Source: Pseudaquidulcibacter saccharophilus
GTDB lineage: Bacteria > Pseudomonadota > Alphaproteobacteria > Caulobacterales > Aquidulcibacteraceae
Assembly: GCF_019455445.1 (NCBI RefSeq)
Contig: NZ_JAHWUS010000001.1
Coordinates: 791,856 to 855,855 of the forward strand
DNA length: 64,000 nucleotides
Reading direction: 5' to 3'
Each line of letters opens with the position of its first letter. Position 1 is the first letter of the stretch. Of this stretch, positions 25,058-34,722 are shown in pieces. The notes below the pieces were generated by a model. It ran no database searches. It was given only the letters and a program-made list of their open reading frames with translations, and was not told where the DNA came from. The translations under genes and the position numbers were made by a program.

Positions 25058-26784
25058 TTTACAGCTCTGTAAATCGCATAGCCAAAAGGTTCAAGGTTAA
25101 TTTGTAATATTGCATTTGCATCAGATGTGTTTGCACCGTTATTTATTAAATCATTCCAATTTTTATTCTTAAAATTGGTTTTTACATTCTCATTTATCGG
25201 CTTGTCAGAGGTGTTGAACGCGACAACAATTTCATTGCCCAAATCATCAACACGTGAAACGGCAAATATACCTGGGCCATTTTGCGTTTTGCGGATAATT
25301 TGCTTTCCTCGTTTAAGCGCGACATTAGATTGCCGAATTTGTGCCAACATTTTCAATTGCTGATAAAGCGGGTGAGATGGGTTGAAATTATTATCGGCGG
25401 TGGTTGCATTGGTTCCCAAAAGAATATTGTCATTATATGAGGCAACTTTTGATGGGAACATGTCCTCACGTGCGGCTTGATCATTGCCATGTCCTGTAAA
25501 ACCTTGCTCATCGCCTGAATAGATTGTCGGACTACCGCGCAGCATCATAAGCATTGCATTAGCAAGTTTTACCCTTGCCAAAAGCTCTTCATTGCTTGCG
25601 TTTGGCAATGATTTCCGAAGCATCATGCCTAAACGTCCCATATCATGATTAGATATGAAGGTTTGGTTGGTTAGTGCTGATTTATAACCACCTTGATACA
25701 AAACATCACTATCAAAAAGAAGGGTGAAATTATCGGTCGGTTCATTCTTGCCAACTACGCCAAAAACAGTTCCTTGGAATGAGAAATCAAGTACTGCAGG
25801 GGCTTTGTCACGGCGCGTATAAAGAGCAAGTGTCCCAACAGAGGGGTTATCAAATGCAACCTCACCGAAAATGTGGAAGTTTTTAATGCCATTTTTGGCG
25901 GCGCGTGCCTTGATTGCAGGAATGAATTTTTGCCAGAAAACGCTATCAACATGCTTGAATGTATCGATCCTAAAACCATCGATTTTGTATTTATCAATCC
26001 ACGTGCCGTAAATATCAATAAAGCCTGAAATTACACGTGGATTAGAAGTATCAAAGTCATCAAGGCCTGAAAAATCGCCTTTTATTGTGCTTTCGCCCCA
26101 CCATTCGCTATTGCCACGATTATTGTAATATTGTGGGTCGTTCGTCCATGCAGGGGTTTTGGCATTTTCTTCCCCTTTTGGAATGAATGCGGTATATCCT
26201 TTTTTCGGAAAGTCATTGGTATTGCGGTATGGGCACGGCTTATCGACACATTCCTTGTATTGGATTATGTCCGCCGAATGGTTGGTAACAATATCCATAT
26301 AGACCTTAAGCCCCATATTATGGGCTTTTTCAATTAATTGCTTGTATTCTGCTTCGGTTCCGTAATGTGGGTCGATTGTGGTGAAATCAGTAATCCAATA
26401 ACCGTGATAACCCGCACTTTCATCACCCTTTGGTCCTTGGACTGGTTTGTTTTTAAAAATTGGTGCAACCCAAATTGCGGTTGCCCCAAGGCCCTTGATA
26501 TAATCCAGACGATTCATAAGCCCTTTTACATCGCCGCCATGGTAAAAACCTTTGGAAGTTGGGTCAAAGCCAGTAATCAATCTATCGCCAATGAGGCCGC
26601 CATTATCGTTTGCCTTATCGCCATTTTCAAAGCGATCTGGCAAAAGGAAATAGGTTATTTCATCTTCTGGCAGGCGGTTTTCAAACTTATCGCCCGCAAT
26701 CGCATAAGAGGGCGCAGTGCCCGCATAAAATAGGGCAATTAAAGGAATTAGACTTGTGGCAAAACTCAATTTTTTAATAAACAT
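25054..26784 (-). CDS. GH13 alpha-amylase, exported
   Basis: A 576-residue GH13 enzyme with a signal peptide (about 1-28). Conserved regions: VYMDIVTNHSADI (region I), GFRIDTFKHVD with the nucleophile Asp (about 271), FHIFGEVA with the acid Glu (about 305), FISNHDMGR with Asp (about 380), plus a C-terminal beta domain. It resembles periplasmic alpha-amylases/maltodextrin-degrading enzymes. It is first of a two-gene unit (with the glucosidase) whose upstream region carries a LacI operator 317 bp away (27101-27114). Confidence 0.9.
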   Translation of the reverse strand: MFIKKLSFATSLIPLIALFYAGTAPSYAIAGDKFENRLPEDEITYFLLPDRFENGDKANDNGGLIGDRLITGFDPTSKGFYHGGDVKGLMNRLDYIKGLGATAIWVAPIFKNKPVQGPKGDESAGYHGYWITDFTTIDPHYGTEAEYKQLIEKAHNMGLKVYMDIVTNHSADIIQYKECVDKPCPYRNTNDFPKKGYTAFIPKGEENAKTPAWTNDPQYYNNRGNSEWWGESTIKGDFSGLDDFDTSNPRVISGFIDIYGTWIDKYKIDGFRIDTFKHVDSVFWQKFIPAIKARAAKNGIKNFHIFGEVAFDNPSVGTLALYTRRDKAPAVLDFSFQGTVFGVVGKNEPTDNFTLLFDSDVLYQGGYKSALTNQTFISNHDMGRLGMMLRKSLPNASNEELLARVKLANAMLMMLRGSPTIYSGDEQGFTGHGNDQAAREDMFPSKVASYNDNILLGTNATTADNNFNPSHPLYQQLKMLAQIRQSNVALKRGKQIIRKTQNGPGIFAVSRVDDLGNEIVVAFNTSDKPINENVKTNFKNKNWNDLINNGANTSDANAILQINLEPFGYAIYRAVK

Positions 26785-27100
26785 TTCGTCACTACCCGTT
26801 GTAAAAGTTTAAAGTATGCGCCCCCTACCGTTACTGGGGAGAGGGCAGGGGACGCAAGCTCGCAAAGAAGTTAAATTGGATGATTTATGGCGATACACCA
26901 CACAAATACTTGGCGTATCCGGCGCCAAGTAAAATCCCCCTTCCTTGTTTTTATAATATTTTATTCGTGTTTTATTCTGCCTTATGTTTTTGCAAAAGTC
27001 CACAAAAAAAATACTCAAACATTGCAAAAAGTTTTTAATAACCTTGTTATTTTCCTTTAAATAAAGGCTATTATGTAAATTTTTACCTTTGATGGATTTT
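26785..27100. other. Intergenic region with G+C-rich repeat-like segment
   Basis: No supported gene. Bases about 26818-26950 are unusually G+C-rich for this window and contain CCCCTACCGTTACTGGGGAG-type sequence and an 8-bp inverted repeat (ACTTGGCG 26908-26915 / CGCCAAGT 26923-26930). A 98-residue ORF on the reverse strand here ends in low-complexity text typical of spurious translations of intergenic repeats. Extra TTTTTGCAAAA half-operators lie near 26990-27035. Confidence 0.45.
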
Positions 27101-27114
27101 TGCAAAAATTTGCA
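27101..27114. promoter_or_regulatory. LacI operator upstream of the amylase-glucosidase unit
   Basis: A perfect TGCAAA-AA-TTTGCA directly abuts the stop codon of the halogenase-like gene (27115-27117) and is 317 bp upstream of the amylase start. Confidence 0.7.
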
Positions 27115-28626
27115 TTAATTCATTATGGCTTGTTTCAAAAAGTCATCATGCAATGGCAATGGTGCAACAGCATTATTGATAGTCTGGCTTATACTTCCGA
27201 GATAACCTTTAAGGTTATTTACATCGATTGAATTTGCGTATGCGTGCGGGTTTTGTGGAATTACACCTTGGCCAACCAATACTTGGAGCCAGCTAGGGTA
27301 TTTAAATAAATCATACATATTTGGTGAAAGTATGCCGGTATTGCGGAATAAATCCATTTTATGCCGCAAGCTTTCCGGAATTGGCATTTTACGTCTGTCA
27401 TCCCAAAATTTACTCTTAAGTCGCTGTTCACCATCGCTTTGTGCTACATAGTGAAGAACAATAAAATCGCGAACCATATCAAATTCAGTTGCGCCTTGTT
27501 CATTGAATTCATCCACCAGGTTTTTATCAATGCCTTTTACTGGCATTAATGCGATAAGGCGGGCAATTGCCCCCTGTATGAAGTGAATTGCGGTTGATTC
27601 AAGTGGTTCTAAGAAGCCGTTTGACAGTCCAATTGCCACGCAGTTTTTATAAAACCCATATTCACGACGGCCGGCACCAAATTTTACAATATTGGGGTCT
27701 GCAAGTGCGGGGCCATCAAGGTTACGCAACAAAACTGAACATGCCTCATCGTCCGAAATATAGTCTGCACAATAAACATATCCATTGCCGATGCGGTGTT
27801 GCAAAGGAATGCGCCATGACCAGCCGGCATCTTGTGCGGTTGCACGTGTGTATGGGGTAATGGGTGAAACCCCTTCACAGGGGACATAACATGCGCGGTT
27901 AACCGGCAAAATATCGGTATAATCGCGGAACTTTACCCCCAATGCCTGCCCCATCAACAATGAACGGAAGCCAGAGCAATCAACAAATAAATCGCCGTCA
28001 ACCTCTGTGCCATTTTCCATTACCACATTTGCAATATAGCCAGTTTCGGTATCAAGTTTGGTTTCAACAATTTTACCTTCGATACGTTTTACGCCCTTGG
28101 CTTCAGCATATTTGCGAAGATATTTTGCATAAAGTGAGGCGTCAAAATGATATGCCCACGGCATTCCATCAAGTGGCGCGCAATTAACGTTTTCAGGTCT
28201 TTCAAATTTATTATGCTTTGCGGCTTGATAGTTTAATGAATATTTCCATAAATCATCTTGTGGGTCATTAAGGTATGATTTTAACCAGTAATTATGAAAC
28301 TGTACCATGCCAGTATCTTTGCCAATTGTGCCAAAGGCGTGCATATAACGATGGCCAGCTTTATACCAATTTACAAACTCAATCCCTAGTTTAATGCTTC
28401 CTTTGGTTTCGCGCAGAAATTCATTTTCATCTAAACCCAATAATTGGTGAAATAAATGAATTGATGGAATTGTTGCTTCACCTACGCCAATTATACCAAT
28501 CTCTTCTGATTCAATAAGTGTGATATCGTGGGTGGTGCCAAACATTCTTGATAATGCTGCTGCTGTCATCCAGCCGGCAGAGCCACCGCCGACAATTGTA
28601 ATCTTATTAACCTCACCATTAATCAT
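27115..28626 (-). CDS. Flavin-dependent tryptophan halogenase family protein
   Basis: A 503-residue protein of the PrnA/RebH family. It has GGGSAGWMTAAALSRMF (13-29) for FAD, GVGEATIPS, an active-site-type Lys in GSIKLGIEF (about 81), and the WxWxIP motif as WSWRIP (about 269). In Caulobacter and Xanthomonas such genes cluster with TonB receptors and sugar enzymes, where their real role is unknown; it may modify a ligand, but halogenation has not been shown. It lies 94 bp after the TonB receptor, beyond a terminator-like hairpin (28660-28690). Confidence 0.87.
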   Translation of the reverse strand: MINGEVNKITIVGGGSAGWMTAAALSRMFGTTHDITLIESEEIGIIGVGEATIPSIHLFHQLLGLDENEFLRETKGSIKLGIEFVNWYKAGHRYMHAFGTIGKDTGMVQFHNYWLKSYLNDPQDDLWKYSLNYQAAKHNKFERPENVNCAPLDGMPWAYHFDASLYAKYLRKYAEAKGVKRIEGKIVETKLDTETGYIANVVMENGTEVDGDLFVDCSGFRSLLMGQALGVKFRDYTDILPVNRACYVPCEGVSPITPYTRATAQDAGWSWRIPLQHRIGNGYVYCADYISDDEACSVLLRNLDGPALADPNIVKFGAGRREYGFYKNCVAIGLSNGFLEPLESTAIHFIQGAIARLIALMPVKGIDKNLVDEFNEQGATEFDMVRDFIVLHYVAQSDGEQRLKSKFWDDRRKMPIPESLRHKMDLFRNTGILSPNMYDLFKYPSWLQVLVGQGVIPQNPHAYANSIDVNNLKGYLGSISQTINNAVAPLPLHDDFLKQAIMN

Positions 28627-28659
28627 AATTTCCCCCTTAAAAATGGTTATAAATTAAAA

Positions 28660-28690
28660 AGCACCTGCCATATAAATTACGGCAGGTGCT
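28660..28690 (-). terminator. Terminator after the TonB receptor gene
   Basis: AGCACCTGCC / GGCAGGTGCT is a perfect 10-bp stem with an 11-nt loop, followed on the reverse strand by TTTTTAATTT. It separates the receptor from the halogenase-like gene, so the latter depends on read-through or its own promoter. Confidence 0.75.
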
Positions 28691-28720
28691 AATTAATTTA
28701 ATAATAAACCTAATGGTCAA

Positions 28721-31456
28721 TTACCATTTATAGCTTAGACCAACCATATATGTTGCACCATATTTCTCTTCGCGAACAACGTTGTCGCCAAGATACATAA
28801 AGAATGGTTCGTTGGTTAAGTTTGCACCTGACAACAAGATATTTAAACCTTTTGCAGGGCCGCTTTGTAATGTGTAGCTTATTTGGGCATCATAAATTGA
28901 TTCAGCTCTTACATTACGGGTTTGCAAAGAGTTGGTGTAATCAGGAACTTCGCCAACAAAATCACCACGATAACGATTGCTTATACGAGCTGAGAATCCA
29001 TTTTTCTCGTAGTAAACAGTTGTGTTGATAATTTGTTTTGAAAGCCCTGGTACGTCAACATCGCCTGTGCCGCTTGGGTCAATTGCAGAATCGTTGAACG
29101 AGCCAGAAACCGTGACACCAAAACCGTCAAGAATTGGGGTTACCATATCAAGTGGAAGTGATGCGGTTGCTTCTATACCACGGATGTAGCCACCTTGACC
29201 GTTCGCTGGGCCGGAAAGAATACCAATTCTATTTGCGTCAGCTTGCGTACAATTTGTAGAGCAGTTTTGAGGTAGTGTTACACCGGTAAAGTCGTAAACT
29301 ACAGAGCGTCTGTAAATAAACGAAGATAGGTCTTTGTAGAAAATCGCCGCAGAAACATAACCTTTGCGACCAAAATATTTTTCAACAGAAAGGTCGTAAT
29401 TGGTTGATTTCCATGGTTTTAGTTTTGCATTTCCACCATCTGCGTTCCAGTAATAAACGTTACCTAATCCGTCAACGTATGGTGCGTTGTTGGATGCAAC
29501 GCTATAACCAACGCCGCCAGACATATCGTCCATACGTGGGCGAACAATTGTAGTTCCTGCGCCGAAGCGAACTTTCAAATCATTGCCAAGATCAAAGTTA
29601 AGGTTCAAGCTAGGCAGATTGTCTGTATAGTTGGTTCCGTCAACAAAATAAGATGTTGCGCCATTGTTGACATATGCTGAAACCGCAGTTTGGTCGGCAT
29701 GAACGCTTTGGAAGCCAATGTTACCGGTTACAGGAATACTACCCAATGTAGTATTGATGTTTGCCATGATGAAAGTGGTTGTAATGGTTTCATCAACTGA
29801 CCAATTTTTCTTGTTATTATCACCTTCAAATTGGGAGAAGCCAAAATAGCCACTATCCCACATGCCAAGTGAATCATAAGCAATCATTCCGGTTGAGCTG
29901 CCCAAGAATGACGCATCGGTAACGCCTTTTCTATATTGGGTTGGCACGCTTGCGCTTGATGCAAGGCCAGGAAGCAAGATTGCGCCTTCTACGTTTAGTT
30001 TATCTTTGCGATGTTCAGTTTTGTTGACACCAAAAGTAACTTTATCGATGAACTTATTCTCAAACTTGCGGGTTAGTGAAAGTTTGGTTGCGGTCATATC
30101 ATCGTTAACGGTTGGGTTTTTAACGTAACCAGCACGACCAACAGCACCACCCCAGCCTTTAGGGTCGGTTAATACCACTGTGTTAAAGCTTGAATAATCA
30201 ACCGCACCAGTCAAATTATATGAATTGTTTGCACCGCGAACAAATTTAACTGTATCTGTCGCGCCAGCGCCATCTGGTCCTGTGCCGGCAGTAGATTCAA
30301 GAATTAAATCTTCGCGATCAAGTTCTTGATGGTTGCCATCAAAATCAACGGTCCATTTATCGGTCAAATCATATGAAAGATTTAAGCCAACTTGATTGAT
30401 GGTTGATTTACGACGGTTTGCGTAGTTTTCAACAATAACCTTAACATCGGTGAAAGTACCTGAATCATAGAATTTGCCGTCTGAAGAAAGGGTTCCAGAT
30501 GCTAGTGTTGCGCCGCCCCAAGCCAATGGATATTCAAGGCGTGCGATTTGTTGCAATTCTTCAAATTCTGAATGGTATGCGTCAAACACAACTCTTAACT
30601 TGTCTGATGGTTTTGCCTCCAAAACGCCCATAAAACCATCGCGTTTAAGGTTTGAAGACTGTACTTGGTTCTTTTGACCACCTGGAAGGAATGCACCATT
30701 CATGCTGGCAAGGTTTCCATCGCCCCAAGGTTCATCTTTGGTTGCTTGATACGGAGATTCAGTGTGCGCATATCCAAGAGCAATACCAAAGGTTCCATCT
30801 AGGAATTGGTCAATATATGTACCGGCATAGCGGCTGCCAGTATTTTTGTAGCCACCTAGCGCTGCCTTTTCGCTGTTTTTCTCATAGCGACCATTAACAG
30901 CGATAATTCTTTTGCCAACTGTAAGTGGGCGAACGGTTTGTAGGTCTGCAGTACCAGCAATACCTTGGTTTACCATTGATGCGTTCGCAGTTTTGTAAAC
31001 TAATACAGCGTTGATAAGCTCAGATGGGTATTGGTCAAATTCTACTGAACGGTTGTCATTGGTTGAAACCTGCTCACGACCATTAAGTGTGGTTACAGTA
31101 TAATCAGGGCCAAGACCACGAAGGCTTAGTGATTGCGCGCGACCATTTGTACGTTGCGCCGCGATACCAGGAAGGCGGGCAATTGATTCTGCGATTGAGT
31201 TGTCTGGCAATTTACCAATATCTTCGGCAAAAACTGACTCTGCAATCTGTACAGATCTTTTCTTTGCAGAAATGGCGTCTTGGATACCTTTACGGATACC
31301 AGTTACCACAACAACAGTATCATCTTTTTTTGGATCGGTTGCTTCTTGTGCTGAAGCGGTTGCAACAAAGCCAAATGAAATTAGGCTTATTGCACTTGTT
31401 GCGAGCAAATACGGTTTAATGCCCGCACGTTTAACGTGACGTTGATTGATTTTCAT
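28721..31456 (-). CDS. TonB-dependent receptor for malto-oligosaccharides (MalA-like)
   Basis: A 911-residue outer-membrane receptor: extended signal peptide (about 1-36, cut after ASA), TonB-box-like DDTVVVVTGIRKG (about 44-56), plug with LPDNSIAESIARLPGI and SLSLRGLGPDYTVTTLNGREQ, and a barrel ending in the usual aromatic residue (YKW). Its position in a locus with three amylase-type enzymes and an MFS importer, plus the LacI operator 53 bp upstream (31509-31522), points to maltodextrin uptake, as for MalA of Caulobacter. Substrate is by context. Confidence 0.88.
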   Translation of the reverse strand: MKINQRHVKRAGIKPYLLATSAISLISFGFVATASAQEATDPKKDDTVVVVTGIRKGIQDAISAKKRSVQIAESVFAEDIGKLPDNSIAESIARLPGIAAQRTNGRAQSLSLRGLGPDYTVTTLNGREQVSTNDNRSVEFDQYPSELINAVLVYKTANASMVNQGIAGTADLQTVRPLTVGKRIIAVNGRYEKNSEKAALGGYKNTGSRYAGTYIDQFLDGTFGIALGYAHTESPYQATKDEPWGDGNLASMNGAFLPGGQKNQVQSSNLKRDGFMGVLEAKPSDKLRVVFDAYHSEFEELQQIARLEYPLAWGGATLASGTLSSDGKFYDSGTFTDVKVIVENYANRRKSTINQVGLNLSYDLTDKWTVDFDGNHQELDREDLILESTAGTGPDGAGATDTVKFVRGANNSYNLTGAVDYSSFNTVVLTDPKGWGGAVGRAGYVKNPTVNDDMTATKLSLTRKFENKFIDKVTFGVNKTEHRKDKLNVEGAILLPGLASSASVPTQYRKGVTDASFLGSSTGMIAYDSLGMWDSGYFGFSQFEGDNNKKNWSVDETITTTFIMANINTTLGSIPVTGNIGFQSVHADQTAVSAYVNNGATSYFVDGTNYTDNLPSLNLNFDLGNDLKVRFGAGTTIVRPRMDDMSGGVGYSVASNNAPYVDGLGNVYYWNADGGNAKLKPWKSTNYDLSVEKYFGRKGYVSAAIFYKDLSSFIYRRSVVYDFTGVTLPQNCSTNCTQADANRIGILSGPANGQGGYIRGIEATASLPLDMVTPILDGFGVTVSGSFNDSAIDPSGTGDVDVPGLSKQIINTTVYYEKNGFSARISNRYRGDFVGEVPDYTNSLQTRNVRAESIYDAQISYTLQSGPAKGLNILLSGANLTNEPFFMYLGDNVVREEKYGATYMVGLSYKW

Positions 31457-31508
31457 TCCTCACTCCCAGTTTGTAACTTTTGGCAAATTCGGCATCTTTT
31501 GTGCCTTT

Positions 31509-31522
31509 TGCAAAAATTTGCA
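31509..31522. promoter_or_regulatory. LacI operator upstream of the TonB receptor
   Basis: A perfect TGCAAA-AA-TTTGCA, 53 bp upstream of the receptor ATG, flanked by TTT and AAA so that the match extends beyond the core. Confidence 0.75.
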
Positions 31523-31657
31523 AAAATTAGTTGCTGTATGTTACGATATTTTCATAAAATGTCTAGAGGAATTTGTCAAATACTATGTATTTTTGCCAGA
31601 ATTTTGTTGTGGTTTTGTTTGGTATTGCAGAATTAGGTTTAAATGGTAATATATATT

Positions 31658-31671
31658 TGCAAAAATTTGCA
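31658..31671. promoter_or_regulatory. LacI operator upstream of the MFS transporter
   Basis: A perfect TGCAAA-AA-TTTGCA, 91 bp upstream of the transporter start. It is the second copy within the 305-bp divergent gap 31457-31761, which otherwise holds only A+T-rich sequence. Confidence 0.75.
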
Positions 31672-31761
31672 AAAGATGCTTGCTAAAAATAATTGGCTTT
31701 TGTATCCATTGTTTAATAATTAAAATAAAACACATAATTATAATATGCTAAGGAGAGGAAA

Positions 31762-33231
31762 TTGAATAAACCGCAAAAAACGCTTGCTGAATTGATGAAT
31801 ATGTCTTTCGGCTTTTTTGGGATTCAAATTGGCTTTGCCCTGCAAAATGCCAATATGTCCCGCATTTTCCAAAGCCTTGGCGAAAGTCTTGATAATTTGC
31901 CGGCATTGTGGATTGCCGCACCGTTAACTGGCTTGTTGGTACAGCCGATTATTGGGCACTTTTCGGATAAAACATGGGGCAAATTAGGTCGGCGCCGCCC
32001 GTATTTCTTGGCCGGTGCGATTTTGGCAACAATTGCATTGTTTGTTATGCCGCTTGCTCCTGCTTTGTGGTTTGCGGCGATGATGTTGTGGATGCTTGAT
32101 GCATCACTGAATATTTCTATGGAGCCGTTCCGTGCTTTTGTTGGTGATATGCTTGATAAAAACCAACATACCAAAGGCTATGCAATCCAAACAGCTTTTA
32201 TTGGTGCGGGCGCAGTCGTGGGGTCAATGTTTCCTTATCTCCTTAGCCATCTTGGGGTTTCCAATGAAGCGGCTAATGGCACAATTCCTGATAGCGTTAA
32301 GTTCAGCTTTTGGTTTGGCGCAATTGCAATTTTCTTGGCCGTACTTTGGACGGTGATAACCACAAAAGAATATAGCCCCGAAGAAATGGAATCATTTAAA
32401 AGTGATGAAAACCATTATGAAGCACCAAAACTAAACCAGAATTATATGGCGTATTCACCATTTGCCTTGGCGGGTGTTGCAGTAATTATAGCGGTATTAA
32501 AATTTAATCTTGAAAAAGAGGTTTTGTTACTAGGTGGTCTTTTAATTACCTATGCAATTTTAGGAATGATTGCGATTTTCTTCGAAAAGAGCGGCAAATC
32601 AAATCCCCTAAGTCAGATTGTTGGTGATTTTTCAGGTATGCCAAGCATTATGAAAAAACTGGCATTGGTGCAGTTTTTCTCATGGTCGGCGCTTTTCATT
32701 ATGTGGATTTATACAACACCAGTTGTTGCGCAAAATGTTTTCGGAACCGTTGATACCGCAACAAAAGCATTCAATGATGCTGGAAATTGGGTTGGGATTT
32801 TATTTTCTGTTTATAATGGCGTTGCGGCATTGGCAGCACTGTTTTTATTGCCAAAATTATCGGATAAATTTGGCAAAGTTAAAACCCATATGATTTGCCT
32901 TCTATTTGGTGCGCTTGGCTATCTCAGTTTCTTTTTCATAAAAGATCAAAACCTTTTAATAGTTTCTGAAATTGGTGTTGGCATTGCGTGGGCATCAATT
33001 CTTGCCATGCCATATGCAATTTTGGCATCTTCCCTGCCACAGCAAAAATTAGGCATCTATATGGGCTTGTTCAATGTATTCATCGTTGTGCCGCAATTAT
33101 TGGTCGCGACTGTGATGGGAACAATTTTGAAGCATTTCTTCCCGCACGATCCGATTTATACAATGGGTTTTGCCGCCGGCGTAATGTTTTTGGCGGCGGT
33201 ATCAATGCTACGTATCAAGGAGGAAGTGTAA
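31762..33231 (+). CDS. MFS sugar importer (MalY/SLC45-like)
   Basis: A 489-residue twelve-helix major facilitator of the glycoside-importing branch. Markers are the N-terminal FGIQIGFALQNANMSRIFQSLG, GHFSDKTWGKLGRRRPY (the loop 2-3 motif, about 72-88) and DKFGKVKTH in the second half. It resembles maltose importers of Caulobacter and plant sucrose carriers. It starts with TTG at 31762, supported by AAGGAGAGG; the first ATG lies 12 codons downstream. Its stop overlaps the GH13 ATG by 1 bp. It moves maltose or maltodextrins from periplasm to cytoplasm. Confidence 0.87.
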   Translation: MNKPQKTLAELMNMSFGFFGIQIGFALQNANMSRIFQSLGESLDNLPALWIAAPLTGLLVQPIIGHFSDKTWGKLGRRRPYFLAGAILATIALFVMPLAPALWFAAMMLWMLDASLNISMEPFRAFVGDMLDKNQHTKGYAIQTAFIGAGAVVGSMFPYLLSHLGVSNEAANGTIPDSVKFSFWFGAIAIFLAVLWTVITTKEYSPEEMESFKSDENHYEAPKLNQNYMAYSPFALAGVAVIIAVLKFNLEKEVLLLGGLLITYAILGMIAIFFEKSGKSNPLSQIVGDFSGMPSIMKKLALVQFFSWSALFIMWIYTTPVVAQNVFGTVDTATKAFNDAGNWVGILFSVYNGVAALAALFLLPKLSDKFGKVKTHMICLLFGALGYLSFFFIKDQNLLIVSEIGVGIAWASILAMPYAILASSLPQQKLGIYMGLFNVFIVVPQLLVATVMGTILKHFFPHDPIYTMGFAAGVMFLAAVSMLRIKEEV

Positions 33232-34607
33232 TGAAACGCGCTATACTTCCAATTCTTGCTGGTGCGATTGCCCTTTCAACTAATTTTGCTAATGCCGGTG
33301 ATCTAAAAGATTACCAGCCCAAACCGTATGTTGAAATTACGCACCCAAGTTGGTCGCGTAATGCGGTGATTTACGAATTAAACACCCGCAATTTCACAAA
33401 AGAAGGCACATTCAAGGCCGCGCAAAAGCAATTGCCACGCCTAAAGGCAATGGGCGTTGATATTGTTTGGTTGATGCCAATTCATCCAATCGGTGAAAAG
33501 AATCGCAAAGGCACCTTAGGAAGCCCTTATTCAGTGCGTGATTACTTTGCGGTTAATCCCGAATTTGGCACTAAAGAAGACCTAAAGGCTTTTGTTGATG
33601 AGGCGCATAAATTGGGAATGCATGTTATCCTTGATTTGGTGGCAAACCATACTGCGTGGGATAATGTTATGGTTACCAAACATCCCGATTGGTGGGAGCG
33701 TGACATAAAGGGTAATTACCACCCAACACCTTGGTGGGATTGGTCTGATATTATCGATCTTGATTATTCCAAGCCAGAATTACGCAAATATATGACCGAT
33801 GCCATGGTTTATTGGGTTAAAAACTATGGGATTGATGGTTATCGTGCCGATGTTGCGGGTTATATTCCTGTTGATTTTTGGGATACTGCCCGTGCTAAAC
33901 TTGATAAAATCAAGCCCGTATTCATGTTGGGTGAGTGGCAGGATATCTCTCTGCATCGCAAGGCATTTGATGCGACCTATGCTTGGGATTGGTATAATAC
34001 GATGGAAAACATCGCGCATGGCAAAAGTGACGCAACCTCACTTTATGGCTATTATTCCGCCAATGAAAGTGCATGGCCCAAAGACACAATGCGCATGGTA
34101 TTTACTGAAAATCATGACAAAAACGCATGGGAAGGTACTGGCTATGAGGCATTTGGCGATGCCTTACCCGCCGCCATTGCCCTGAGTTTTATTGGTGAAG
34201 GCATCCCGCTTATCCATAATGGTCAAGAGGCATGCAATAAAAAACGTCTTGCGTTCTTTGAAAAAGATGAAATCAAATGGGGTGATTGCGATGTTACTGC
34301 ATTGTTTCCCAAGCTGGTGGCAATTAAACGCGCCAATCCGGCATTGCAAAGCGCACAATTCGGCGGGCGTATGATAAAAATTGAAAATGATAACCCGCAA
34401 CAGGTCTTTTCTTTCCTTCGTAAAAAGGATGCAAACAAGGTTGTCGGCGTGTTCAACTTTTCTGCAAAGCTGGCAAAAGTAACTCTGCATGATGATTTTT
34501 ATCTTGGCGATTATTATGATTTAGATGGTAATCAGGATAAAATTATCCATAACCAACAACTTGAATTAAGGCCGTGGGAATTTAAAATTTATCGTACCGG
34601 AAAATAA
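33231..34607 (+). CDS. GH13 alpha-amylase family enzyme, exported
   Basis: A 458-residue GH13 enzyme with a signal peptide (about 1-20, cut after ANA). Conserved regions: MHVILDLVANHTAWD (region I), GIDGYRADVAGY with nucleophile Asp (about 204), FMLGEW with acid Glu (about 231), FTENHDKN with Asp (about 289). The length is short for an amylase, but all four regions are present. ATG overlaps the MFS stop by 1 bp with AAGGAGG upstream, so the reading frame extending upstream to 32988 is not real. It probably acts on maltodextrins in the periplasm. Confidence 0.9.
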   Translation: MKRAILPILAGAIALSTNFANAGDLKDYQPKPYVEITHPSWSRNAVIYELNTRNFTKEGTFKAAQKQLPRLKAMGVDIVWLMPIHPIGEKNRKGTLGSPYSVRDYFAVNPEFGTKEDLKAFVDEAHKLGMHVILDLVANHTAWDNVMVTKHPDWWERDIKGNYHPTPWWDWSDIIDLDYSKPELRKYMTDAMVYWVKNYGIDGYRADVAGYIPVDFWDTARAKLDKIKPVFMLGEWQDISLHRKAFDATYAWDWYNTMENIAHGKSDATSLYGYYSANESAWPKDTMRMVFTENHDKNAWEGTGYEAFGDALPAAIALSFIGEGIPLIHNGQEACNKKRLAFFEKDEIKWGDCDVTALFPKLVAIKRANPALQSAQFGGRMIKIENDNPQQVFSFLRKKDANKVVGVFNFSAKLAKVTLHDDFYLGDYYDLDGNQDKIIHNQQLELRPWEFKIYRTGK

Positions 34608-34722
34608 TTATAAATGCCGATGTGACAATTTGTACACCTCACTGTTTTTTATCCTATCCAAGATTGCAAGTATGAATTTTATGTAATATTAAGCTCGCAA
34701 CTTCTGATTTTATAGGTGTTGT

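Noticed and set aside
26809..27105. 98-residue reverse-strand ORF
   Set aside because: It runs across a G+C-rich repeat-like segment and A+T-rich filler, with low-complexity C-terminal text; no SD or family features.
32988..33230. 81-residue N-terminal extension of the third GH13 enzyme
   Set aside because: It overlaps the MFS gene in another frame, hides a clear signal peptide, and the ATG at 33231 has a strong SD and stop-start overlap.
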